A stretch of DNA of 64,000 nucleotides, from NCBI GenBank assembly GCA_027315205.1, contig DAHUYM010000001.1, positions 248,001 to 312,000 of the forward strand. The letters run 5' to 3'. Shown here one piece after another: positions 34,164 through 42,898 of the stretch (the stretch's first letter is position 1; each line of letters starts with the position of its first letter). The stretch comes from Leptospirillum sp. Its GTDB lineage: Bacteria > Nitrospirota > Leptospirillia > Leptospirillales > Leptospirillaceae. Under the pieces are notes generated by a model. The model searched no databases. It was not told the DNA's origin and was given only the letters and a program-made list of their open reading frames with translations. The translations under genes and the position numbers were made by a program.

Positions 34164-35293
34164 CGATCCCCGCTTCGGAACGGATCGCGATTGTCACCAT
34201 CACGCGTCCCGGCCTGGGGGTGGCGCTCAAAATCCAGGGAAGGGTCGCGGCCGATCTCTATGTGTCCGAACGATACGTCGATCCGGCCGATACCCGTATG
34301 ATCTCCTTTGACGGAATTGTAAAGAATCTCCTGCCGGGCCTGTTCGAGCGTTACGACGGTATCGTTCTCGTCATGGCCCTGGGAATCGTCGTCAGGACAA
34401 TCGCGCCCCTGATACAGGACAAAAAACACGATCCGGGAATCGTCGTCGTCGACGTCTCCGGCCGTTTCGCGATCAGTGTCCTTTCCGGACACCTCGGCGG
34501 TGCCAACCAACTTGCCCGTGACGTGGCCGAACCCATCGGAGCGACGCCGGTCATCACCACCGGTACCGATGCGACGGGAACCATCGCCCCGGATCTGATG
34601 TCGAAAGAAATCGGGGCCGACCTCGAGCCCTTCGATCTCCTGAAGAGGGTCAGTTCGGCCATCGTCGACGGCGACAAGGTTCTGATACTAAACCCCGAAC
34701 GCATCCCGTTCCCCTCTCTCCAGGGCCCGATGAAACCCCACATTCTTGTCCACGACCGATGGCCGGATCCCGTACCTCAAACCAGGGCCGCCGTCGTAAT
34801 TTCAAACCGGACCGACAGGCCGACCCAAACTCTTCCGGTCCACGTGACGATTTACCCGCGTACACTTGCCGTCGGGATCGGATGCAACCGGGGGACGGCG
34901 TTCGAAGAGATCCGGGACCTAGTCTTGGACGAATTCAGGAAGAACCATCTCGCGACATCCTCTATCCGTAAATTCGGAACCATCGACCTGAAAAGCGACG
35001 AAGCGGGAATCATAGAAACCGCGCGCCATTTTGACCGGGCCCTGGCGACTTTCACACGCGAGGAACTCTCTGCCGTTCCTGTGCCGACCCCTTCCCAGGC
35101 CGTCCTTGATCACGTCGGAACCCCCGGGGTCGCGGAACCCGCGGCCGTCCTTGTCCTAAAAAAGGACCCCCCGTTCGCAGGAGGGCAGGTCCGCATTGTC
35201 ATTACCAAGACGAAATCCCTTAACGCCACCCTTTCGGTGTCGGAGTGGATACCGGATTCTCCGGATTCCTCGTCCCGCACCGACAATACATAA
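34160..35293 (+). CDS. cbiG: cobalt-precorrin-5A hydrolase, CbiG
   Basis: A 377-residue enzyme opening the delta-lactone ring with loss of acetaldehyde in anaerobic cobalamin synthesis. VMALGIVVRTIAPLI, DVSGRFAISVLSGHLGGAN and the C-terminal GIGCNRGT are characteristic. It starts in the cbiT stop (ATGA). CbiG and CbiD together fix the pathway as the anaerobic type. Confidence 0.93.
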   Translation: MTIPASERIAIVTITRPGLGVALKIQGRVAADLYVSERYVDPADTRMISFDGIVKNLLPGLFERYDGIVLVMALGIVVRTIAPLIQDKKHDPGIVVVDVSGRFAISVLSGHLGGANQLARDVAEPIGATPVITTGTDATGTIAPDLMSKEIGADLEPFDLLKRVSSAIVDGDKVLILNPERIPFPSLQGPMKPHILVHDRWPDPVPQTRAAVVISNRTDRPTQTLPVHVTIYPRTLAVGIGCNRGTAFEEIRDLVLDEFRKNHLATSSIRKFGTIDLKSDEAGIIETARHFDRALATFTREELSAVPVPTPSQAVLDHVGTPGVAEPAAVLVLKKDPPFAGGQVRIVITKTKSLNATLSVSEWIPDSPDSSSRTDNT

Positions 35294-35306
35294 AGGAATG
35301 CAAACG

Positions 35307-36131
35307 ATGTCCCAAGACCCTGCCTCCGTGCCGGCTTCCCGTCCGGGCAAACTCCTTCTCGTCGGATTCGGCCCCGGATCCGAAGAACACCTGACGTTCC
35401 GCGCCAAGAAAGCCATTGAAGAAGCCGAGTGCGTGATCGGCTACAGAACCTACATCGACCTTGTCCGGCCCCTGATCGCCGGAAAGGAAGTTATCCAGAC
35501 GGGAATGACGGAAGAGATCGAACGGGCTTCGCTTGCCGTCGACCTGGCCTACCAGGGACGTACCGTGGCACTTGTCAGCAGCGGGGACGTCGGCATTTAC
35601 GGGATGGCCGGACTCGCTTTCGAAGTCTTGGCCGACCGGGGATGGACCGGATCGGAAATCTCCGTGGAGGTGATCCCGGGCGTCACGGCCCTGTCCTCCT
35701 GCGCATCGGTCCTTGGAGCTCCCCTCATGCACGATTTCGCCTCGATCAGTCTCTCCGACCTCCTCACCCCATGGGAAATCATCGTAAAACGGCTCCATGC
35801 CGCCGCACAGGCGGATTTTGTCGTCGCCCTGTACAACCCAAAGTCGTCGAAAAGGGTCCGCCAGATCGAAGAGGCACAGGAAATTTTCCTGAAGTACCGG
35901 ACCCCCGAAACCCCCGTCGGAATCGTAAAAAGCGCGACCAGGGAAGGGGAGTCGATCGTCATTTCGACGATCTCAGACATGCTCTCCCATCCGATCGGCA
36001 TGCTGACGACCATCCTGATCGGGAACTCGCAAACCAAGATCTTTCAGAACCGGATGGTCACCCCAAGGGGATATCAACGGAAATACGACATCCATACCGG
36101 AGACCGGCTGGCGCGGAGTGAGCGGAGATGA
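35307..36131 (+). CDS. cbiH: (cobalt-)precorrin-3B C17-methyltransferase
   Basis: A 274-residue tetrapyrrole methylase of the CbiH/CobJ family. It opens with LLLVGFGPGSEEHLT and has VSSGDVGIYGMAGLA (about 85-99) and LYNPKSSKR. It contracts the macrocycle by methylating C17. The ATG at 35307 is 9 nt after AAAGGA; the ATG at 35298 is too close to that site. Its stop overlaps cobO by 4 bp. No C-terminal ferredoxin-like extension is present. Confidence 0.93.
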   Translation: MSQDPASVPASRPGKLLLVGFGPGSEEHLTFRAKKAIEEAECVIGYRTYIDLVRPLIAGKEVIQTGMTEEIERASLAVDLAYQGRTVALVSSGDVGIYGMAGLAFEVLADRGWTGSEISVEVIPGVTALSSCASVLGAPLMHDFASISLSDLLTPWEIIVKRLHAAAQADFVVALYNPKSSKRVRQIEEAQEIFLKYRTPETPVGIVKSATREGESIVISTISDMLSHPIGMLTTILIGNSQTKIFQNRMVTPRGYQRKYDIHTGDRLARSERR

Positions 36132-36664
36132 CCGAAGGGGAGAATCAGAAAGGGCTTGTGATCGTCCACACCGGAAACGGGAAAGGAAAAACCACGGCTG
36201 CCCTCGGAATGGCATTCCGTGCCGCGGGATACGGATACAAAGTTCTTATGGTCCAGTTCATCAAGGGCTCCTGGCATTACGGTGAACTCGACGCCGCCAA
36301 GAAGTTCGAGGGAATCCTGACGATCCGTCCTATGGGGGAAGGGTTCACCTGGGAGACCAAAAACCCCGAGCGGGACCGGGAAGTGGCCCAGAAAGCCTTT
36401 GCGTACGGGAGGGATGAAGCCCTTACCGGGAAATACCATATGGTCATCTTTGATGAAATCAACGTTGCCCTGCGGTATCATTATGTCGATATCGATCAGG
36501 TTCTCGACCTGATCGGCAAAAAGGCCGAATCCCTCCATCTGGTGTTCACCGGGCGGGATGCCCATCCGGATCTCATCGAACGGGCGGACCTCGTCACGGA
36601 GATGAAGAGTCTGAAACACCCCTTCGACAAAGGGATACTGGCCCAGAAAGGAGTCGAGTTCTGA
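36128..36664 (+). CDS. cobO: corrinoid adenosyltransferase, CobO/BtuR type
   Basis: A 178-residue ATP:cob(I)alamin adenosyltransferase. The P-loop is HTGNGKGKTTAALGMA near residue 15, followed by VQFIKG and VIFDEINVALRY. It makes adenosylcobamides late in the pathway. The start overlaps the cbiH stop and the end overlaps the def start by one base, so def is cotranscribed. Confidence 0.95.
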   Translation: MTEGENQKGLVIVHTGNGKGKTTAALGMAFRAAGYGYKVLMVQFIKGSWHYGELDAAKKFEGILTIRPMGEGFTWETKNPERDREVAQKAFAYGRDEALTGKYHMVIFDEINVALRYHYVDIDQVLDLIGKKAESLHLVFTGRDAHPDLIERADLVTEMKSLKHPFDKGILAQKGVEF

Positions 36665-37218
36665 TGTCCCTTTTGAAGATCGCGAAGATGGGAAACCCCA
36701 TCCTTCGCAAGATCGCCGAGCCGGTTTCGACGAAAGAACTTGAAACCGTCGAATTCCAGAAATTCATCGACGACATGGTCGAGACCATGCGGGACGGGGA
36801 CGGTCTGGGACTGGCAGCTCCCCAGGTGCACGTTTCCAAGCAGGTCGTCGTCATCGAATCCTTCGAAAACGAGCGTTATCCGGACGCTCCTACGATTCCC
36901 CTCCTGATCCTCGTCAACCCGGTCTTCAAATATATGTCGAGAGAGACCCGAACCGGCTGGGAAGGATGCCTGTCCGTCGACAACCTGAGGGGAAAGGTCA
37001 CCCGATCCCGGGCCGTCAAGTTGGAAGCAGTCGACCGGAACGGGAACGCCCTCGTCCTGGAATGGGAGGATTTCCCGGCCGTCGTGCTCCAGCACGAGAC
37101 GGACCATCTCCGGGGACACCTGTTCATCGACCGGATGAAGGACCTGTCGACTCTTACTCACCTAGACGAGTTCGGAAAGTTCTGGATCAAGGGGGAGAAC
37201 GACGTCCGGGAAGTCTGA
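36664..37218 (+). CDS. def: peptide deformylase
   Basis: A 184-residue metal-dependent hydrolase that removes formyl groups from nascent proteins. Motif 1 GLGLAAPQVH, motif 2 EGCLSVD and motif 3 HETDHLRGHLFIDR with the HExxH-type metal site are intact. An insertion between motifs 1 and 2 slightly lengthens the protein. ATG at 36664. It ends one base before the convergent pyrF stop. Confidence 0.95.
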   Translation: MSLLKIAKMGNPILRKIAEPVSTKELETVEFQKFIDDMVETMRDGDGLGLAAPQVHVSKQVVVIESFENERYPDAPTIPLLILVNPVFKYMSRETRTGWEGCLSVDNLRGKVTRSRAVKLEAVDRNGNALVLEWEDFPAVVLQHETDHLRGHLFIDRMKDLSTLTHLDEFGKFWIKGENDVREV

Positions 37219-37219
37219 T

Positions 37220-37951
37220 CTATTCCGGTCGGCATTGACCGAGGATCTCTTCAAGGGTTTTTTCGGGTGTCGGGCTTTCGAGTATGGGACGGCCGACCAC
37301 GAGGAGGTCGGAACCGTTTTCGAGGGCCCTGGCAGGCGTTTCCGACAAGACCTGGTCATCCCCCGAACCCGCTTCGGGCCGAACGAAGCGGATCCCGGGG
37401 GTCACGATGAAAGGTCCAGGGCCCCATTCCTCCCTCGCACGAACGACGTCCCCAGGAGCCATCACCAGGCCGTCCGCTCCGGCATCGAGCGCCGCCTTTC
37501 CCAGCCTTTGGATCCCTTCCCACCGGTCTTTGATCCCCAGAAGGCAAAGCTCTCCCTTCGCAAGGTGGGTGAGGAGAGTGACCGCGATAACCAGTGGACG
37601 GTTCTCCCCCTTTTTTTCCGCCGCTTCCCGAGCCGCACTGATCATGGCCGGACCCCCCTGGGCATGGATCGTCACCAACCGAACCGACCGACCGGGTAAG
37701 CCCCGGATTGCTTCCGATACCGTATGCGGGATATCGTGCCACTTGAAATCCAGGAAAACCGGGCATGTTCCCGATTCGATCCAGTCCGTGACGGAACCGG
37801 CGGCACGGACGTACAGGACGGGCCCGATCTTGACCATGCCCAGGCTCGGGCCAAGCCGTTCAAGAAGGGATTCCGCCGTCGGCCAGTCGGGGGTATCGAG
37901 CGCCAGGCACACCGGATTTTTGAGAGACCGCCTTAGGTTCTCCGTAGTCAT
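37220..37951 (-). CDS. pyrF: orotidine 5'-phosphate decarboxylase
   Basis: A 243-residue TIM-barrel enzyme forming UMP. The catalytic Asp-Lys-x-x-Asp segment is FLDFKWHDIPHTV (about 67-79), and the phosphate-binding end VTPGIRF is present. An insertion of the type SGDDQ (about 200) is normal. The ATG at 37951 overlaps the prmA stop by 4 bp, so pyrF is translationally coupled to prmA. Converges on def. Confidence 0.93.
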   Translation of the reverse strand: MTTENLRRSLKNPVCLALDTPDWPTAESLLERLGPSLGMVKIGPVLYVRAAGSVTDWIESGTCPVFLDFKWHDIPHTVSEAIRGLPGRSVRLVTIHAQGGPAMISAAREAAEKKGENRPLVIAVTLLTHLAKGELCLLGIKDRWEGIQRLGKAALDAGADGLVMAPGDVVRAREEWGPGPFIVTPGIRFVRPEAGSGDDQVLSETPARALENGSDLLVVGRPILESPTPEKTLEEILGQCRPE

Positions 37952-38832
37952 CGCGTCCTGCCGATCTTCCTGAGAGACACTGTGTGGAATTTTCGTCCGC
38001 GGTGGACCGAAAACGGCTCGGGGCAGATCGCGGTCACCGAATCCAGTTCTCCGGTTGAAATGCCCGAGAGGATCATCGTTCCCCCTTCCGGGAGAACTCC
38101 CCACCATTCCGGGAAATACCGGGTGATGACGCTTCCCGTGACGTTGGCGACGATCAGAGGGAAAACGATCTTTTCCGCCATCACGAGACGAAACAGGTCG
38201 CCGATATCGGAAAGAACCGTCGATCGACTTGTATATCCGTTCCGGTCGATATTGGCACGGGTCGCCTCGCGCGCCAGGGGATCGTCGTCCACCGAGAGCA
38301 GGCGATCCCCGTGTCCCATAGCCAAAGCCGCGATTCCTAGGATCCCGGTGCCGGACCCAAAATCCAGAACGGCCCGATCGGTTACCGGGGGAACCGGCAT
38401 ATGGTCGACAAGGAGCGAAAGGCAACGGCCCGTCGTTTCGTGGTGTCCGGTACCGAATGCCAGGTGGGGATGGATCCGGAGGACCGGTCCTCCCGGTACG
38501 GGTTCATCGTCCCAGTCCGGCACGATATTGAGCCACCCGTTCACACGGAACCTTTTAAAACCCTGGCGTTTCCAGAGCTCTTCCCAGTCCCGGTCGGTCA
38601 GCCGCTCCTCGGACAGGATCTCCCCGCCCAGAGAGCGGGCTCCCTCCCGAAGGAGCAGGAGTTTCATTTCATCGATGTCGTCCATGAATACCGACAAGAC
38701 CCGACGGGATCGTATCCGCTCTTCCACCACCGGTTGGCCGGTGGCGCGAGAAAGCCATCCCGAGAGGGTCTCCACGGTTGACGGGGGACAGCCGAAACGG
38801 ATCTGCCGATACTCCTTCGTCGACGGTATCAT
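37948..38832 (-). CDS. prmA: ribosomal protein L11 methyltransferase
   Basis: A 294-residue SAM-dependent methyltransferase. [14 protein letters not shown] and [18 protein letters not shown] are the PrmA signature and SAM loop; VANVTGSVI corresponds to the NILAxxL active-site segment, here divergent. It trimethylates L11, though the altered active-site motif leaves some doubt about substrate. The ATG at 38832 follows GGGAGACCG and overlaps the yjbQ-like stop by 4 bp. Confidence 0.88.
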   Translation of the reverse strand: MIPSTKEYRQIRFGCPPSTVETLSGWLSRATGQPVVEERIRSRRVLSVFMDDIDEMKLLLLREGARSLGGEILSEERLTDRDWEELWKRQGFKRFRVNGWLNIVPDWDDEPVPGGPVLRIHPHLAFGTGHHETTGRCLSLLVDHMPVPPVTDRAVLDFGSGTGILGIAALAMGHGDRLLSVDDDPLAREATRANIDRNGYTSRSTVLSDIGDLFRLVMAEKIVFPLIVANVTGSVITRYFPEWWGVLPEGGTMILSGISTGELDSVTAICPEPFSVHRGRKFHTVSLRKIGRTR

Positions 38833-39245
38833 CGGTCTCCCAGCACCTTTACGACGACCCGCTTTCTCCGCTGCCCGTCGAACTCCGCGTAGAAGATTTC
38901 CTGCCATGGGCCGAAATCGAGCTTTCCCCCGGTTACCGGAACGATCACCTCGTGATGGATGAGAAGGCTCTTCAGATGGGCATCCCCGTTGTCCTCCCCG
39001 GTGCGATGGTGCCGATAGTCCTTGCCCAGGGGTGCCAGGCCCTGGAGCCAGTCGTCGATGTCCAAGATCAGTCCGGGCTCATTGTCGTTCACATAGACCC
39101 CCGCCGTGATGTGCATGGCGGACACCAGAGCCATCCCGTCCTGAATCCCGGACCGCCCGACGATCTCACGGACCTGGTCGGTGATCCTTACATACTCGCG
39201 GCGGTTTTCCGTTTCGAAAAAAAGGTACTCGGTGTGGGTTGCCAT
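38829..39245 (-). CDS. yjbQ: YjbQ/UPF0047 family protein
   Basis: A 138-residue small protein of the UPF0047 family, some members of which show low thiamine-phosphate synthase activity. Conserved residues appear in [10 protein letters not shown]-like [18 protein letters not shown] and in [21 protein letters not shown]. Cellular role remains unclear. ATG at 39245, heading the yjbQ-prmA-pyrF unit. Confidence 0.9.
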   Translation of the reverse strand: MATHTEYLFFETENRREYVRITDQVREIVGRSGIQDGMALVSAMHITAGVYVNDNEPGLILDIDDWLQGLAPLGKDYRHHRTGEDNGDAHLKSLLIHHEVIVPVTGGKLDFGPWQEIFYAEFDGQRRKRVVVKVLGDR

Positions 39246-39266
39246 ATTCTAAGGCCTCCAAAAGGC

Positions 39267-40304
39267 TCAACCCGGGTCGAAGGTCGCGGAATAGATGGCA
39301 GGTCCGTTGCCCTGCGGTTCCAGACCGAGGGTGTAGGATCCGAAGGGCTGATGCGCGGTCAGATCGTACATCCGTGCGGCCCCGACCGCAAGATAGGAAT
39401 GTCCTTTCCGGTCAAAGCGGATATCCGGACCCGCAACCGACCGGGGAACGGGATGGCCGTCGAGAGTCACCCGGATTTTCTCCCCCTTTGTCCCGGCCGG
39501 ACGAAGAACCAGGTGAACCCCGGACGCATTGTACGGGAGAAGAAGAACGGGAGGACTGTGTCCCTGAACCGGACGGGGCAGGAGATATTCCCGGTGCACG
39601 CTCCACGTCCCGCGGGGATTGAAGCGATCGGGCCGCAGGTCGCCACCGGAAAAGCGGGACACGGTTTCGTTCCCTAAGGATTGGACTTCGGCCGGAGCGG
39701 GCAGGAGTCCCCGTTCCGAACCGGCATAGAGCTCCCGTGTCATCTCCGGATGGTAGGGCTCCTCTTCCACAGACGAACCGGACGGTTTTCCGTTAAGGTC
39801 GAGCGTCGAACGGATCCTCTTCTCCATCTCGTCATAGTCTCCTTCCCCGATCGAATGGTAGACCAGACGGCCATTTCGGTCGAACAGATACTCCGCGGGC
39901 CAGTAATGGTTCCGGAACCGGTCCCAGAGGACCATGTGGTTGTCCAGTACAACCGGATAGGCAAGTTTGAACCGGGTCACGGCTTTCTGGACATTGGACC
40001 GTTTCTGTCCGAACGTGAACTCGGGTGTATGGATTCCGACGATCACGAGCCCCTTCGGACCGTAGTCACGGTACCATTTTCTGAGGGTCGGAAACGTCCG
40101 GACGCAGTTGACGCAGGTGTATTCCCAGAAATCCACCAGAACGACCTTGCCGGATAGGTCGGCACGCGAGAGCGGGGACGTGTTGATCCATCCGTCCGAG
40201 CCTTCGAACGACGGGAGCTCCGTCCCCCGCGCCGGGACACGGCAGATTATCAACAGAGCGGCGACGACCAAAACGGCGGCCGTAACGAACGGGGTTTTTC
40301 CCAC
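39267..40304 (-). CDS. DipZ-like thioredoxin-domain protein
   Basis: A 345-residue secreted or membrane-anchored protein. One N-terminal hydrophobic segment (about 8-25) is followed by a thioredoxin-like redoxin domain with the redox motif EYTCVNCVRTFP (about 60-71). A beta-rich C-terminal domain (about 210-340) resembles the C-terminal module of DipZ proteins. It probably keeps exported cysteine proteins reduced or delivers electrons outside the cytoplasm. The GTG at 40304 follows AAGGAGG; the in-frame upstream start at 40337 lacks support. No CcdA/DsbD membrane partner lies beside it. Confidence 0.8.
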   Translation of the reverse strand: MGKTPFVTAAVLVVAALLIICRVPARGTELPSFEGSDGWINTSPLSRADLSGKVVLVDFWEYTCVNCVRTFPTLRKWYRDYGPKGLVIVGIHTPEFTFGQKRSNVQKAVTRFKLAYPVVLDNHMVLWDRFRNHYWPAEYLFDRNGRLVYHSIGEGDYDEMEKRIRSTLDLNGKPSGSSVEEEPYHPEMTRELYAGSERGLLPAPAEVQSLGNETVSRFSGGDLRPDRFNPRGTWSVHREYLLPRPVQGHSPPVLLLPYNASGVHLVLRPAGTKGEKIRVTLDGHPVPRSVAGPDIRFDRKGHSYLAVGAARMYDLTAHQPFGSYTLGLEPQGNGPAIYSATFDPG

Positions 40305-40346
40305 ATCCTCCTCCTTAACATGTTCGTATCGCCGCATGTTCCGTTC

Positions 40347-41258
40347 TTATTCGGGTGAATGAACCCCGTTCCCATGTCCGGCATCCTTCCGGTCTTGAAC
40401 CCAGGATTGTATCGCGTCCGCGAAGGCAACCGCCGCGGGAGAGAGCGAGCCGAAGGATGGCGCGATAAGCACGAGATCCCGGACCAGGGGAGGCTCAATC
40501 CGGACGACCTTGATCCCGGAACGGTCCAATGGCAGGGCAAGCTCAGGAAGAATGCCAGCGCCGGCCCCCGCGCGGACCATCGCAGCAAGGGTTTCAAGAC
40601 TCCGGGCCTCGATCATCTTCGGCCCCGGTGCAATGCCGATGCCGGCAAGACCCGATGCCACCAATGTGCCGCATGTTCCGAACGCCCGGATCAGGGGCCA
40701 TTCGGAGAGTTCCTGGAGGGTGATTTCCATCCGCTCCCGCAGCGGATGACATTCGGGAAGAACGGCCATTAACCGGTCCTTCATCAGGAAGCGAGCGTCC
40801 ATGCGGTCGGCCGGAGCCGTGACGATCCCCAACTCCACCGTGTCGGAGCCGAACCATTCGAAGATTTCGGGATCGGTTCCTTCGAAGACCGAAACTTCGA
40901 TTCCTGGGTATTTCGTCCGGAATCGGGTCACCACACCGGGAAGCACGCGAGCCGCCACGCTCTGGAGGCTCCCCACCCGTACGGTTCCGACTGTGAGCCC
41001 CGCCAGGGCGGAAACATCCTCCCGAATCCGGTCCATGCGGGCCAGCACCTCCCTGGCATGGGCCAGGACCCGCTTACCCGCTTCGGTCGGCACCCCTCCG
41101 CGGCGGTCCCGGTAGACGAGCGGGGTTCCGAGTTCCTCCTCGAGCCCCGCCAGAGAGTGGCTCACGGCGGACTGAGTGATCCCGAGCTTCTCGGCTACAT
41201 CGGTGAATCGGCCGAATTCCTCCAACGCCACCAATATCCGCAGTTGGGTGATCGTCAT
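40347..41258 (-). CDS. LysR-family transcriptional regulator
   Basis: A 303-residue regulator. The N-terminal winged helix reads RFTDVAEKLGITQSAVSHSL (about 18-37), and a periplasmic-binding-like effector domain covers about 90-290. It is divergent from an EamA-type transporter, the usual arrangement for LysR control of an exporter. A 6-bp inverted repeat at 41258-41275 abuts its start codon. The effector is unknown; residues after 295 are polar and variable. Confidence 0.92.
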   Translation of the reverse strand: MTITQLRILVALEEFGRFTDVAEKLGITQSAVSHSLAGLEEELGTPLVYRDRRGGVPTEAGKRVLAHAREVLARMDRIREDVSALAGLTVGTVRVGSLQSVAARVLPGVVTRFRTKYPGIEVSVFEGTDPEIFEWFGSDTVELGIVTAPADRMDARFLMKDRLMAVLPECHPLRERMEITLQELSEWPLIRAFGTCGTLVASGLAGIGIAPGPKMIEARSLETLAAMVRAGAGAGILPELALPLDRSGIKVVRIEPPLVRDLVLIAPSFGSLSPAAVAFADAIQSWVQDRKDAGHGNGVHSPE

Positions 41259-41275
41259 ATGAGTAATTCCTCATA
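41258..41275. promoter_or_regulatory. inverted repeat in the LysR-EamA intergenic region
   Basis: TATGAG (41258-41263) and CTCATA (41270-41275) form a perfect 6-bp inverted repeat with 6-bp spacing, starting on the first base of the LysR coding sequence and inside the divergent control region. It is a candidate LysR binding site. Confidence 0.4.
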
Positions 41276-41395
41276 CAGAACATGTATTTTATTAATTTGA
41301 CTCATGAATATTGGGGATTTTACCATGAAATAGAGTTCAGGACGAAAGGATACCGCTTCAAACAATGAAGCGTCCATTTGCTGAAAGGACGATCG

Positions 41396-42367
41396 ATGCC
41401 GCGACATATTCTGTTGGGAACCGCGCTGTGCCTGGTCGCGGTCGTTTCATGGGGAGGCATGTTCCATATTATGGAGCATGCCCTGATGTTCGTGGACCCT
41501 TTTTACATCACGGCCATCCGCTACATGATCGCATCGCTGATTTTCCTGGGGATCCTGGCTTGGGCGGAAGGGACGGCCTCGCTCAAGCTCGAAGGCCGGG
41601 GAGTGTATCTCTGGCTTTTGGGGACGGCGGGATTCGCGGGATTCGGGTTCCTGGTCTTTCTGGGACAGGAAAAGATTTCGGGACATGAAGGCGCGGTGTC
41701 GGCATCTGTCATCCTGGCCACCATGCCGCTCATGACGGCCTTCGTCCATTGGGTCACGTCGGGCAAACGGCCGGCGGCCTACACGGTCGTCTCCCTCTTC
41801 ATCGCGCTCAGTGGGGTTTTTCTCGTCGTCACCCGGGGCCACATTTCCAACCTCCTTTCGATGGGAAGCAGCCTCCTGGCCGATGCCACAATCATCGGGG
41901 GCGTTCTGTGCTGGGTGTTTTATACTTGGGGCGGAAGCCGTTTTCCCCGATGGTCCGTTCTCCGGTACACCGCCCTGTCCTGCTTTCTGGGCACGCTGAG
42001 CGTCCTCGGGATCACCCTGGCCGCCACCTTCGCCCGTTACCTTTCCGTTCCCGATCCCGGGAGCGTGTTCCGCATCGGCTGGGACATGGCCTACATGGTC
42101 CTGGTCGCGGGCATCCTGGCGGTTTTTTCCTGGAACAGCGGAAACCGGACACTGGGACCGGTCAACGGGGCCCTTTTCGTCAACATGATTCCCGTCACCA
42201 CCCTGGCCCTCGCGGTCGCGTCCGGAGAGAAAGTCGTGTCCAGCGAGCTCTATGGGGCATTGATGGTCATCGGGGCGCTGGTCATGAACAACCTGTTCCA
42301 GAGGAACGGATCCCCCAAGGCGGCCCATGGGGATTCTCGGGAGAAGGCTACCCTTCCACCGCGGTGA
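41396..42367 (+). CDS. EamA/DMT-family transporter
   Basis: A 323-residue inner-membrane protein with ten predicted helices in two EamA repeats. It begins RHILLGTALCLVAVVSWGG and ends in a polar tail. Members export metabolites or amino acids. The ATG at 41396 follows AAAGGA; a TTG at 41378 is an alternative. It is divergent from the LysR gene and converges with hyfI, overlapping its end by 20 bp. Confidence 0.88.
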   Translation: MPRHILLGTALCLVAVVSWGGMFHIMEHALMFVDPFYITAIRYMIASLIFLGILAWAEGTASLKLEGRGVYLWLLGTAGFAGFGFLVFLGQEKISGHEGAVSASVILATMPLMTAFVHWVTSGKRPAAYTVVSLFIALSGVFLVVTRGHISNLLSMGSSLLADATIIGGVLCWVFYTWGGSRFPRWSVLRYTALSCFLGTLSVLGITLAATFARYLSVPDPGSVFRIGWDMAYMVLVAGILAVFSWNSGNRTLGPVNGALFVNMIPVTTLALAVASGEKVVSSELYGALMVIGALVMNNLFQRNGSPKAAHGDSREKATLPPR

Positions 42368-42854
42368 TCAACCCCTGAAGAAGAGCTCTCGGGTCCGGCG
42401 GACATCCCGGCACCCGGACCCTCACCGGGACGACCGAATCGACTCCGCCGGCCACGGCATACGACCCGGCGAACACCCCCCCGTCGAGGCTGCAATCGCC
42501 CACGGCGACGACAAGCTTGGGGTGGGGCATGGCCTCCCACGTCGCGAGAAGGGCTTCCTTCATATGAAGCGAGACAGGGCCGGTCACCATGAGAAGATCC
42601 GCGTGTCTGGGCGATGCGACGAAACGGAACCCCAGGGCTTCGAGCATCGAGTAGGGGCTGTTCAGAAGATGGATCTCGAGTTCGCATCCGTTGCAGGACC
42701 CGGCATCCAAATGGCGGATGGACAGGCTGTGTCCGAAACGGCGATACGAGAGGGCGGAGAGATTTTCGGCTTGCGCGAGCAACGTGTCGGACGGGGACGG
42801 CGCGGGTTCCGTGAGGATTCCGGTTTTCAGGATGCGGTACAGAATGTGGTGCAT
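42348..42854 (-). CDS. hyfI: HyfI/NuoB-like small subunit of an Ehr-type complex
   Basis: A 168-residue subunit that should carry a [4Fe-4S] cluster like N2 of Complex I. Cysteine ligands are present in GSCNGCELEIH (about 53-63), VGDCS (about 117-121) and VPGCPPDP (about 147-154). It normally sits at the interface with the large subunit. The ATG at 42854 follows GGAGGCG. It is the last gene of the six-gene operon. Confidence 0.9.
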   Translation of the reverse strand: MHHILYRILKTGILTEPAPSPSDTLLAQAENLSALSYRRFGHSLSIRHLDAGSCNGCELEIHLLNSPYSMLEALGFRFVASPRHADLLMVTGPVSLHMKEALLATWEAMPHPKLVVAVGDCSLDGGVFAGSYAVAGGVDSVVPVRVRVPGCPPDPRALLQGLITAVEG

Positions 42855-42898
42855 CTCAATCGCCTCCGAGAGCGAACGGTCGCCCCGCCGGCACGCGG

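Noticed and set aside
34838-34853. Fourth parS-like site (GTCCACGTGACG)
   Set aside because: Outer bases do not match parS and are not symmetrical.
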